Source: Citricoccus sp. WCRC_4
GTDB taxonomy: Bacteria; Actinomycetota; Actinomycetes; Actinomycetales; Micrococcaceae
Length of the DNA: 13,600 nt
Assembly: GCA_026645375.1 (NCBI GenBank)
Contig: JAPFFX010000001.1
Coordinates: forward strand, 1 to 13,600
Reading direction: 5' to 3'
Part shown: in pieces, positions 6,768 to 13,388 of the stretch
Numbering within the stretch: the stretch's first letter is position 1
How the letters are laid out: every line of letters starts with the position of its first letter
The notes under the pieces: generated by a model
Databases searched by the model: none
What the model saw: only the letters and a program-made list of their open reading frames with translations
Told to the model about the DNA's origin: nothing
Translations under genes and position numbers: made by a program

Positions 6768-8521
6768 GCCACTTCCTCCGCACTGATCTGGGAGTCGACG
6801 ATCTCCCGGTAGGTCTCCGACGTCGCGAGCAGTTCCTCATGGGTGCCGCGGCCGACGATCCGGCCCTCGTCCAGGACCAGGATCTGGTCGGCGTCGGTGA
6901 TGGTGGAGACGCGCTGGGCCACGATGATCGTGGTGGCTCCCCGGGTGTAACCGGTCAGGGCCTGGCGCAGCCGGGCGTCGGTCGTGACGTCGAGCGCCGA
7001 GAACGAGTCGTCGAACACGTAGACCCGGGGCCGGGCCACGAGCGCCCGGGCGATGCACAGGCGCTGGCGCTGGCCCCCGGAGACGTTGGTCCCGCCCTGG
7101 GAGATCGAGGAGTCCAGTCCGGTGCGGGCCGCCTCCCCCTCCCCCGTCGTGCGGTCCCGGACGAACTCCGTGGCCTGGGCCGTGTCCAGGGCCGCCCACA
7201 GTTCGGCGTCCGTGGCGCCGGGATTGCCGAAGCGGAGGTTGTCCGCCACGGACCCGGAGAACAGGAACGGCTTCTGGGGGACCAGCCCCACGGCCGCGGT
7301 GAGCGAGGCCCGGGCCTGCTCGGTCACCGGCACCCCGTCGATGAGGACCTCTCCGCCGGTGGCGTCGTACAGCCGGGGGATGAGGTTCACCAGCGTCGAC
7401 TTGCCCGATCCGGTGGAACCGATGATCGCGGTCGTGCGGCCCGGTTCGGCGGTGAAGGAGATACCGTCCAGGACGGGCGACTCCGCACCCGGGTAGGCGA
7501 AGCTGACATCGCGCAGCTCCACCCGGCCCTCCTGGCGCTCCGGCGTCCTCGGGGCGACCGGTTCCCGGAGCGAGCCGGAGGTGGACAGCACCTCCCCGAT
7601 GCGCCGTGCACAGACGACGGCGCGCGGGAGCATCATGAACATGAAGGTGCCCATCATGACGGCCATGAGGATCTGGAGGAGGTACTGCATGAACGCGGTC
7701 AGGGCGCCGACCTCCACGAGCCCCTGGTCCACGCGCAGGCCGCCGAACCAGAGCACGGCGGCGGTGGCCAGGTGCAGGACCATGGTGATGACCGGGCCCA
7801 TCAGGACGAACAGCCGGCCGATCCGGACCGAGGTGTCCGTCAGCGCGGCATTGGCGTCGGTGAAACGCTGGGCCTCGTGGCGTTCCCGGACGAAGGCGCG
7901 GACCACGCGGATGCCCATGATCTGTTCGCGCATCACGCCGTTCACGTCGTCGATGTTGTCCTGCATCCGCTCGAACAACGGCATGAGGGTGCGCACGAGC
8001 AGGCCGACGATGACCAGCAGCAGGGGAACCGAGACCCACACGAGCCAGGACAGGCCGGGATCCTCCTGGATCGCCATGATGATGCCGCCGATCGACATGA
8101 TCGGGACCATGACCATGAAGTTCAGCGCCATGAGCACGACCATCTGCACCTGCTGGACGTCGTTCGTGCCGCGGGTGATGAGGGTCGGGGCGCCGAAGCG
8201 TCCGACCTCCTCGGCGGAGAACCCGTCCACCTGGGAGTACACGGCCTTGCGGACGTCCCGGCCGAGGGCCATGGCCACCCGGGCCCCGAACCAGACGGCG
8301 GCGATCGCCGTGGCCACCTGGACGATGGCGACGCCGAGCATCACCGCCCCGGTCCGCCAGATGTAGTCGGTATCGCCCCGGGCGATGCCGTTGTCGATGA
8401 TGTCGGCGTTCAGGCTCGGCAGGTACAGCGTGGCCAGGGTGGCGGCCAGCTGAAGCACCAGGACCGCTACGACGGAACGCCAGTAGGGCCTGCCGTAGTG
8501 CCGGACGAGTTTCCAGAGCAC
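6764..8521 (-). CDS. ABC exporter half-transporter, degenerate-site subunit (TMD-NBD)
   Basis: A 585-residue half-transporter of normal length with six helices (about 1-310) and an NBD. Walker A is GSTGSGKST (368-376), signature is the intact NVSGGQRQR (479-487), and Walker B is VYVFDD with Asp505 where catalytic Glu is expected. The H-loop carries Gln536 instead of His. Asp-for-Glu plus Gln-for-His marks the non-hydrolysing site of heterodimeric exporters. Its intact signature should complete the active site of the partner encoded at 4491-6767. The start is GTG at 8521, with GGGAG 6 nt upstream; an in-frame TGA at 8525-8527 excludes longer versions. It leads the operon: ABC degenerate subunit, ABC consensus subunit, 376-residue membrane protein. 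Actinobacterial relatives of this pair have been linked to drug or lipid transport; substrate here is unknown. Confidence 0.93.
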   Translation of the reverse strand: MLWKLVRHYGRPYWRSVVAVLVLQLAATLATLYLPSLNADIIDNGIARGDTDYIWRTGAVMLGVAIVQVATAIAAVWFGARVAMALGRDVRKAVYSQVDGFSAEEVGRFGAPTLITRGTNDVQQVQMVVLMALNFMVMVPIMSIGGIIMAIQEDPGLSWLVWVSVPLLLVIVGLLVRTLMPLFERMQDNIDDVNGVMREQIMGIRVVRAFVRERHEAQRFTDANAALTDTSVRIGRLFVLMGPVITMVLHLATAAVLWFGGLRVDQGLVEVGALTAFMQYLLQILMAVMMGTFMFMMLPRAVVCARRIGEVLSTSGSLREPVAPRTPERQEGRVELRDVSFAYPGAESPVLDGISFTAEPGRTTAIIGSTGSGKSTLVNLIPRLYDATGGEVLIDGVPVTEQARASLTAAVGLVPQKPFLFSGSVADNLRFGNPGATDAELWAALDTAQATEFVRDRTTGEGEAARTGLDSSISQGGTNVSGGQRQRLCIARALVARPRVYVFDDSFSALDVTTDARLRQALTGYTRGATTIIVAQRVSTITDADQILVLDEGRIVGRGTHEELLATSETYREIVDSQISAEEVA

Positions 8522-8788
8522 GGTTCACTCCCGGGTCATAGTGGGGTCCGCGAAGGATCCGCTTCGACGGACGAGGGTGGAGGGGACCGTGACGGGACCC
8601 CGTGACCGCGCGTCAGGCCCGTGCGGGAGGCGGCGGGTGGTCGGGGGCCGGAATGGTCCGTGCTCCATCATGCCCTACCCGGCTCACGACCGGGGCCGTT
8701 GCGGGCCCGACGGGAGGGATGCCGCAGGATCGGAACCGTTCGGTCGCCATGCCCCCGGGTTCGCACCGTGCCCCGGGGAGGGCGGGGA
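8522..8788. other. Non-coding interval upstream of the ABC operon
   Basis: These 267 bases lie between the MBL-hydrolase stop and the ABC start. I see no convincing gene in either strand. They hold a palindrome at 8546-8572, and a weak -10-like CACTAT at 8543-8538 on the minus strand. No obvious U-tailed terminator for the hydrolase gene is present. Confidence 0.6.
8546..8572. promoter_or_regulatory. Imperfect palindrome, candidate operator of the ABC operon
   Basis: The arms GTCCGCGAAG (8546-8555) and CTTCGACGGAC (8562-8572) are reverse complements except for one extra base in the right arm, around the 6-nt centre GATCCG. The palindrome ends 2 bp upstream of a -10-like CACTAT (8543-8538), so it would cover the spacer and -35 region. 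That is where a TetR- or MarR-type repressor often binds ahead of an exporter operon. A 5' mRNA hairpin is the alternative. No regulator gene is adjacent. Confidence 0.4.
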
Positions 8789-9640
8789 TCAGGTCAGGTG
8801 GTCGCGGCGGCCCTCGGCCCAGTCCGCGTGGCGCTGAGCGGAGCGGTGCACCACGGCGCGGGCGTCCGCGGCGATGCAGCCGGTGAAGTTGTCGTAGAGC
8901 CGGTCGTAGTCGTACCGGTCCAGGTGGTCCGCGATCCGCAGCGCCACCCTCCCGGACAGGGGCAGGTAGTTCGGGAAGGACCGCATGAACGTGGTCCAGG
9001 CCCGGTCCCGCGCCACGCCCACGGTGTCCCCGGCCAGCAGCACCCCCCGCCCGTCCTCGGCGGTGTAGTGCACCACCACGCTGCCCGGGAAGTGGCCACC
9101 GGGCTGGGAGGCCGTGACCCCGGGCAGGGGTTCGATCGTCCCGGACCACAGCTCGAGGTTCGCCGGCCGCCGGGCCAGCCACTCGGCGTCAGGCTCAGAG
9201 ACGTAGACCGGGGCGCCGCCGAGCGCCTCGGACCAGTCCGACTGGACCCCGTACATGTGCGGGTGGGAGGCGATGATGCCCGCCAGCCCGCCGAACCCGG
9301 CCACCGTCTCCACGGCCGCCTGGTCGATGTGGGCGGGCACGTCCACCAGGAGGTTCCCGGCCGGCGTCGTCAGCAGCTTGGCATGCTGGCCGATCCCGAC
9401 GCCGCCGCTCACCGGCAGTGCCCAGAGGCCCGGCTCCAGCGGGGCCGGCTGGAGGCGGGCACCGGCGGCGCTCAGGGCGCCGAGGGTCGTCCAGCGCTGG
9501 CCGTCGGCGGGGACCCACTGGCGGTCGTCGGCGCAGATCGCGCACGTCTCGGGCAGGGCGTCCGGGTCGTGCTCCACCCCGCAGGTGGTGCACAGGACGG
9601 TCCGGCCCCACGGCTGGTCAGGTGTCGGCTGGGTGTGCAT
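8789..9640 (-). CDS. MBL-fold metallo-hydrolase-like protein with N-terminal CxxC/CxxC knuckle
   Basis: A 283-residue soluble protein. The N-terminus holds Cys17-x2-Cys20 and Cys33-x2-Cys36 (CTTCG, CAICADDRQWV), a rubredoxin-like zinc knuckle. From about residue 75 a metallo-beta-lactamase fold follows. It has SHPHMYG (His126, His128), GGHFPGS (His183) and LLAGDT (Asp205). The classical HxHxDH motif is altered: Asp and the third His are Tyr130 and Gly131, so metal binding may be single-site or impaired. I recall the SHPHxY variant and the WxxFMxSxPN segment as features of a widespread, uncharacterised MBL subfamily, so the change is family-wide rather than decay here. The substrate is unknown. 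ATG at 9640 has no Shine-Dalgarno sequence; TACACT lies 9 nt upstream. Confidence 0.88.
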   Translation of the reverse strand: MHTQPTPDQPWGRTVLCTTCGVEHDPDALPETCAICADDRQWVPADGQRWTTLGALSAAGARLQPAPLEPGLWALPVSGGVGIGQHAKLLTTPAGNLLVDVPAHIDQAAVETVAGFGGLAGIIASHPHMYGVQSDWSEALGGAPVYVSEPDAEWLARRPANLELWSGTIEPLPGVTASQPGGHFPGSVVVHYTAEDGRGVLLAGDTVGVARDRAWTTFMRSFPNYLPLSGRVALRIADHLDRYDYDRLYDNFTGCIAADARAVVHRSAQRHADWAEGRRDHLT

Positions 9641-9649
9641 GGTCAGTGC

Positions 9650-9655
9650 AGTGTA
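9650..9655 (-). promoter_or_regulatory. Putative -10 TACACT for the MBL-hydrolase gene
   Basis: TACACT fits TANNNT and ends 9 nt before the ATG at 9640, predicting a leader of only about 2-4 nt. With no Shine-Dalgarno sequence in this interval, near-leaderless translation is the simplest reading. Confidence 0.45.
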
Positions 9656-9683
9656 GGCAGCGCGCTGCGGGTCAGGACAGGCC

Positions 9684-9701
9684 CCGGGGCGTCAGCCCCC
9701 G
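9684..9701 (-). terminator. GC hairpin overlapping the stop of the leftward thioesterase gene
   Basis: CCGGGGC (9684-9690) and GCCCCCGG (9694-9701) pair with one bulged base around a short loop overlapping the TGA at 9692-9694. No T-run follows. This GC-only hairpin could end the thioesterase mRNA before the MBL promoter. Confidence 0.35.
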
Positions 9702-10639
9702 GCCCACTCGTGGGAGGCCTTGTTGCGCAGGCCGACCAGTTCGAGTGCCCTGCGCTCGAGGGACTGGTCCTGTTCGGTCACGGCGCGCCACTGCTTGACC
9801 GGCACGGCCTTGCCGTTCGTCCCGGTGGAGACCATCACGGTGAGCCCGTGGGCGATCAGCCTGGGTTCGCGCTCGCGGCGGTCCCCGGCCCGGGCGCGGA
9901 TGGAGACGTGCATGGAGCGTGCGGAGGTGTGGACCAGGCGGGCCTCGATCTCCACCAGGTCCCCCACCCGCACCGGCTGGTAGAAGCGGACGCCACCGGC
10001 GAAGACCGCCACGACCGGCAGCCCGGACCAGCGGGAGGCGCAGACGTTGGCGGCCTCGTCGATCCAGCGCATGACGGCTCCGGCCTGGACCTTCTCCCCC
10101 GGGTAGACCTCCCGGGTATTGGCCACGAAGCGCAGCACCACGGTCTCGGCGGTCAGCTCCCCCTCCGGCGCCGGCACGGAGACCATGGCCTCCTCCACCT
10201 CACGGCGGATGGTGCCCCGGACCCTGGCCAGTCGCGCCCGCTCCAGCTCCTCCGGGGTGCTCGGTTCCCAGGGGCGGACGGGCACCGGCACCCCGGCGGA
10301 GTCCACGGCCACGTAGACCATGACGCACTCGGTGCACACCACGGCCTTGCCGTGCTGGTCACGGGTGTCCGGCAGCACCACACGGGTCTGCACGTGCACC
10401 GAGGTCCGGCCCGTGTGCACCACGCGGGCCTCGACGATCACGCGGGTCTCCACGGGCACCGGGTTGGCGAAGTGCATGTTCCCCACGTAGGAGCCCACCA
10501 CGTCACCGCCGGACCAGCTGGCGGCTGCGGCGTAGGCCGTCTTGTCGATCCAGGTCATGACGGTTCCGGCGTCGACCGAGCCGTCCGGGTGGTCATAGGC
10601 CTCGGCACGGAACTGGAGGGCGACGGAACTTCGGGGCAT
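9692..10639 (-). CDS. Double-hotdog acyl-CoA thioesterase (leftward paralogue)
   Basis: A 315-residue protein with two hotdog-fold domains (about 5-130 and 165-290), each carrying the thioesterase helix motif. The motifs are VDAGTVMTWIDKTAY with Asp32 and QAGAVMRWIDEAANV with Asp194. Enzymes of this acyl-CoA thioesterase branch (YciA/BFIT-like) hydrolyse acyl-CoA to fatty acid and CoA in the cytoplasm, the Asp-bearing helix being catalytic. Having the motif in both halves suggests two competent domains assembling as a dimer or trimer of double hotdogs. ATG at 10639 is supported by TAGTTT exactly 6 nt upstream and absence of a Shine-Dalgarno sequence (leaderless). A divergent paralogue begins 136 bp away. 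Chain-length preference cannot be read from the sequence. Confidence 0.9.
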   Translation of the reverse strand: MPRSSVALQFRAEAYDHPDGSVDAGTVMTWIDKTAYAAAASWSGGDVVGSYVGNMHFANPVPVETRVIVEARVVHTGRTSVHVQTRVVLPDTRDQHGKAVVCTECVMVYVAVDSAGVPVPVRPWEPSTPEELERARLARVRGTIRREVEEAMVSVPAPEGELTAETVVLRFVANTREVYPGEKVQAGAVMRWIDEAANVCASRWSGLPVVAVFAGGVRFYQPVRVGDLVEIEARLVHTSARSMHVSIRARAGDRREREPRLIAHGLTVMVSTGTNGKAVPVKQWRAVTEQDQSLERRALELVGLRNKASHEWAGG

Positions 10640-10645
10640 GACACG

Positions 10646-10651
10646 AAACTA
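10646..10651 (-). promoter_or_regulatory. Putative leaderless promoter, -10 TAGTTT, for the leftward thioesterase
   Basis: TAGTTT is followed by CGTGTC and ATG at 10639, again a 6-nt gap. A perfect 11-bp odd palindrome CGTGACTCACG (10657-10667) lies in the spacer just upstream and could be a repressor site. Confidence 0.55.
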
Positions 10652-10762
10652 GCACCCGTGACTCACGCCACGTTCCCGTCATTCTCACCCAGCGGAACCT
10701 GAGGCGGGCCCGTGGTGCGGGTCGGCGGGCGTTCACGTTCGGCCGGACGCGGCGCTCCACGG

Positions 10763-10768
10763 CAGAAT
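10763..10768 (+). promoter_or_regulatory. Putative -10 CAGAAT for the rightward thioesterase
   Basis: CAGAAT (a CANNNT variant of the -10 consensus) ends 7 nt before the ATG at 10776. The first possible ATG (10767) lies inside the hexamer, so if this promoter is used the message can only start translation at 10776. GGAGG at 10769-10773 is just 2 nt from that ATG, too close for a normal ribosome-binding site. Confidence 0.4.
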
Positions 10769-10775
10769 GGAGGTC

Positions 10776-11771
10776 ATGGAGACCGCACCGCATCCGGCCG
10801 CGCCCGTCGGCGAGCGCCGGCACGAGATGACCCTGCGCTTCCTGGCCGCCCCCACGGACCGGGGCCACGCCGGGACGGTGGATGCCGGCCGGGTCCTGGA
10901 GTGGATCGACAAGGCCGCGTTCGCCGCGGCCACCGCGTGGTCCGGCTCCTACTGCGTGACGGCCTACGTGGGGAACATCCACTTCCATGATCCGGTGCAG
11001 GTCGGTGAGATGGTCGAGATCACCGCGACGGTGCTCTACACCGGCCGGTCCTCGATGCACATCAACACCATGGTCCGCTCCGGGGATCCGAAGACGGGCC
11101 ACCTCGAGGAACGGGCCCGCTGCCTGGTGATCTTCGTGGCGGTGGACGGCGCCGGACATTCCACCCCCGTCCCGGAGTTCGTGCCCCGCACGCTGGAGCA
11201 GCAGCTCGCCCGGGACTACGCCGTCTCCCGCATCCCGGTCCGGGACGAGATCGGCGCCGAGCTGAAGAAGCAGAAGTACACGGATGCCGGGACGGCCGAG
11301 AAGGTGGTCCTGCGCTTCCTGGCCGTGCCCACGGACGTCAACTGGGGCGGCAAGGTCCACGGCGGGATCGTCATGGAGTGGATCGACCAGGCCGCCTACC
11401 TGTGTTCCTCCCGGTACTGCGGGCGGGACACCGTGGCCGTGTTCTCCGGTGGCATCCGCTTCCTGCAGCCCCTGCACATCGGGGACCTCGTGGAGGTGGA
11501 GGCCCGCCTGATCTACACGGGCAACAAGGGCATGCACATCGCCGTGGAGGTCCGCTCGGGGGATCCCAAGGGCACCGAACTGCACCTGACCACCAACTGC
11601 ATCACCGTGATGGTGGCCCGCGACGACGAGGGCACCTCCGTGCCCGTGGCCCCCTGGGTGCCGGTCACCGAGGAGGACCGTCGCCTGTGGCAGCACGCCC
11701 GTGACCTGCTGGCCATCCGGGGCCGGGCCCCGGGCAACCGGCTGCCCAACCACCTCCTGGAGGAGGCCTGA
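10776..11771 (+). CDS. Double-hotdog acyl-CoA thioesterase (rightward paralogue)
   Basis: A 331-residue protein, colinear with the leftward paralogue. Hotdog domain one carries VDAGRVLEWIDKAAF (Asp45) and domain two VHGGIVMEWIDQAAY (Asp204), the catalytic helix motif of acyl-CoA thioesterases. AYVGNIHF and SGGIRFLQPLHIGDLVEVEARLIYTG-type strands are shared with its neighbour (there SYVGNMHF and AGGVRFYQPVRVGDLVEIEA). Function is hydrolysis of acyl-CoA in the cytoplasm; chain length unknown. The closer match of its second domain to canonical HGGxVMxWID suggests the more conserved active site. An ATG at 10767, in frame, would add three residues, but it sits inside the apparent -10. The stop overlaps the start of the HEAT-repeat gene as TGATG, so the two are one operon. 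Confidence 0.9.
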   Translation: METAPHPAAPVGERRHEMTLRFLAAPTDRGHAGTVDAGRVLEWIDKAAFAAATAWSGSYCVTAYVGNIHFHDPVQVGEMVEITATVLYTGRSSMHINTMVRSGDPKTGHLEERARCLVIFVAVDGAGHSTPVPEFVPRTLEQQLARDYAVSRIPVRDEIGAELKKQKYTDAGTAEKVVLRFLAVPTDVNWGGKVHGGIVMEWIDQAAYLCSSRYCGRDTVAVFSGGIRFLQPLHIGDLVEVEARLIYTGNKGMHIAVEVRSGDPKGTELHLTTNCITVMVARDDEGTSVPVAPWVPVTEEDRRLWQHARDLLAIRGRAPGNRLPNHLLEEA

Positions 11772-12151
11772 TGGACACCCGTGACTGGGACGTGGACCTG
11801 CCGGGTGCCCCGGGCCTGCCCGCGCGCCCCCCGGCCCGGCCCGCCGCCGTGCTGGCGGGACTGGACAGCGACGACTGGCAGGTCCGTGAGGCGAGCTGCC
11901 GGGTGGCCGCCTCGCAGGGCATCGCCGAGGCCGCCGGCCCGCTCGAGCGGTTGCTCGCCGACCCGGACCCGCGCGTGCGCAGCGCCGCCGCACAGGCCCT
12001 CGGGGCGGTGGGCCGCGAGAGCGCCGCCCGGGCCCTGAACGGGTTGCTCATGGACCCGGACTCCGTGCTGGCCTCCGCCGCGGAGGACGCCCTGGTGCAG
12101 ATCGCGGACCGCCTGGACCGTCCCGACCTGCGTCCCCGCACCGATTACTGA
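11771..12151 (+). CDS. Small HEAT-repeat protein coupled to the thioesterase
   Basis: A 126-residue soluble protein. After a Pro/Ala-rich start (about 1-25), three helical HEAT/PBS-lyase-type repeats follow: AAVLAGLDSDDWQVREASCR, LERLLADPDPRVRSAAAQAL and LNGLLMDPDSVLASAAEDAL, with the usual D-x-D/R-V-R turn. Such modules are adaptor scaffolds, or are found as small proteins next to the enzymes they bind. No catalytic residues are evident. ATG overlaps the thioesterase stop as TGATG, and AGGAGG lies 4 nt upstream, giving strong translational coupling. Physical association with the thioesterase is therefore a reasonable guess but not shown. The end (TDY, TGA) is clear of rlmC, which starts 31 nt later. 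Confidence 0.8.
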   Translation: MDTRDWDVDLPGAPGLPARPPARPAAVLAGLDSDDWQVREASCRVAASQGIAEAAGPLERLLADPDPRVRSAAAQALGAVGRESAARALNGLLMDPDSVLASAAEDALVQIADRLDRPDLRPRTDY

Positions 12152-12164
12152 GGCCTCCCTCCCC

Positions 12165-12182
12165 GGTACCCTTGAGGGCACC
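12165..12182 (+). promoter_or_regulatory. Inverted repeat and putative -10 at the rlmC start
   Basis: GGTACCC (12165-12171), TTGA, GGGCACC (12176-12182) is an inverted repeat with one mismatch, ending immediately before the rlmC ATG. It includes TACCCT (12167-12172), a plausible TANNNT -10 placed 10 nt before the ATG, and GAGGG 4 nt before the ATG, a possible ribosome-binding site. Depending on the transcription start it may act as a DNA operator, as a start-codon hairpin, or be coincidental. Confidence 0.4.
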
Positions 12183-13388
12183 ATGCAATGCCCCCACTTC
12201 GACGCCGGCGAGTGCCGGTCCTGCCCGCTGATGGGCGTTCCGTACCCCCGGCAACTGGCGGACAAGCAGGCCGGGGTGCGGGCCCTGCTGGACCCGGTGG
12301 CCGGGACCACGGCCCCGGACGGCACGGACCTCTGGCTGGACCCGGTCGCCTCGGCCGAGTCGGGTTTCCGCAACAAGGCCAAGATGGTCGTCACGGGCAC
12401 CGCCGCCCGCCCGCGGCTGGGCATCCTGGACCCCCGCCAGCACCCGAGGCACCACGACGGCCGGGGAGTGGACCTGCGCGACTGCGGCCTCTACGAACCC
12501 GCCCTCGGCGCCGCCTTCCCGCACCTGGCCGATGTCATCACCGCCGCCGGGCTCACCCCCTACGACGTCGGCTCCCGCCGCGGCGAGCTCAAGCACGTCA
12601 TCACCACCCTCTCCCCCGACGGCGGGCTGATGATCCGCTTCGTGCTGCGCTCCACGGACCAGCTCCCGGCCCTGCGCCGCGCCGTTTCCGCCCTGCTGAA
12701 GGCCCTGCCGCACGCCGAGGTGGTCACCGCCAACATCCTCCCGCAGCACCAGGCGCTGCTCGAGGGCGAGGAGGAGATCCACCTGGCCGGGGACCAGACC
12801 CTGACCATGCGACTGAACGGCGTCCCGCTGCACCTGCGCCCGCAGGGCTTCTTCCAGACCAACACGGCCGTGGCCGCCCGCCTCTACGCCGAGGCCTCCG
12901 CCTGGCTGGACACCACGGACGCTGCCAGCGTGTGGGACCTGTACTGCGGCGTGGGCGGCTTCGGCTTCCAGCTCGCCGAGGTCCGGCACGCCGGCGGCCC
13001 GCGGCCCGCCGGCGCCCCGCGGCAGGTGTGGGGCCTGGAGACCAGCGCGGACGCCGTCGCCGCCGCCCGGATGACCGCCGGGGAGCTGGGGGTCCAGGAC
13101 CGGGTGCGCTTCGCCGTCGGGGACGCCACGGACCCGGCGCACCGGCCCGACGGGCTGCCGGACGCCGCCGTGGTCAACCCGCCGCGGCGCGGCATCGGCG
13201 AGGACCTGGCCGACTGGCTGGAGGCCTCGGGCGTCGCCCACGTGCTGTATTCCAGTTGCAACGCGACCACGCTGGCGAGGGACCTGGCGCGGATGCCCGG
13301 TCACGTCCCGGTCCGGGCCCGGCTGCTGGACATGTTCCCGCAGACCGGACACTACGAGGTGCTCGTGCAATTGCGGCGGCGGGGCTGA
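12183..13388 (+). CDS. rlmC: 23S rRNA (uracil(747)-C5)-methyltransferase RlmC
   Basis: A 401-residue SAM-dependent enzyme methylating C5 of U747 in 23S rRNA. The N-terminus MQCPHFDAGECRSCPLM closely matches E. coli RlmC (RumB). Cys3, Cys11, Cys14 and Cys101 (DLRDCGLY) are the expected 4Fe-4S ligands. Further family motifs are GFRNKAKMVV (61-70), QGFFQTN (221-227), SAM-binding DLYCGVGGFG (252-261), NPPRRGIG (332-339), catalytic nucleophile Cys359 in SSCNATTLARDL, and the C-terminal HYEVL with the proton-abstracting Glu392. About 14 residues rich in Gly/Pro/Arg (near 269-282) are inserted after the SAM loop compared with my memory of E. coli RlmC. The ATG at 12183 is fixed by the conserved N-terminal Cys motif. 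It lacks the TRAM domain of RlmD, as expected for RlmC. Confidence 0.95.
   Translation: MQCPHFDAGECRSCPLMGVPYPRQLADKQAGVRALLDPVAGTTAPDGTDLWLDPVASAESGFRNKAKMVVTGTAARPRLGILDPRQHPRHHDGRGVDLRDCGLYEPALGAAFPHLADVITAAGLTPYDVGSRRGELKHVITTLSPDGGLMIRFVLRSTDQLPALRRAVSALLKALPHAEVVTANILPQHQALLEGEEEIHLAGDQTLTMRLNGVPLHLRPQGFFQTNTAVAARLYAEASAWLDTTDAASVWDLYCGVGGFGFQLAEVRHAGGPRPAGAPRQVWGLETSADAVAAARMTAGELGVQDRVRFAVGDATDPAHRPDGLPDAAVVNPPRRGIGEDLADWLEASGVAHVLYSSCNATTLARDLARMPGHVPVRARLLDMFPQTGHYEVLVQLRRRG

Noticed and set aside
8525..8539. Four-codon minus-strand frame MTRE just before the ABC operon
   Set aside because: Too short to judge; it overlaps the GGGAG ribosome-binding site region and no -10 hexamer is positioned to make it leaderless.
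8585..8606. Repeated CCGTGAC at 8587-8593 and 8600-8606 considered as a terminator or operator
   Set aside because: It is a 7-nt direct repeat, not an inverted one, and short enough to be chance in GC-rich DNA.
9681..9690. Perfect 10-bp palindrome GCCCCGGGGC as an operator for the MBL gene
   Set aside because: GC-only and better explained as part of the hairpin overlapping the thioesterase stop codon.
4731..10702. Long plus-strand open frames (about 590-690 codons each) opposite the ABC, MBL and thioesterase genes
   Set aside because: Same artefact: low-complexity Asp/His/Gly-rich translations, no ribosome-binding sites, and each mirrors a well-supported gene.
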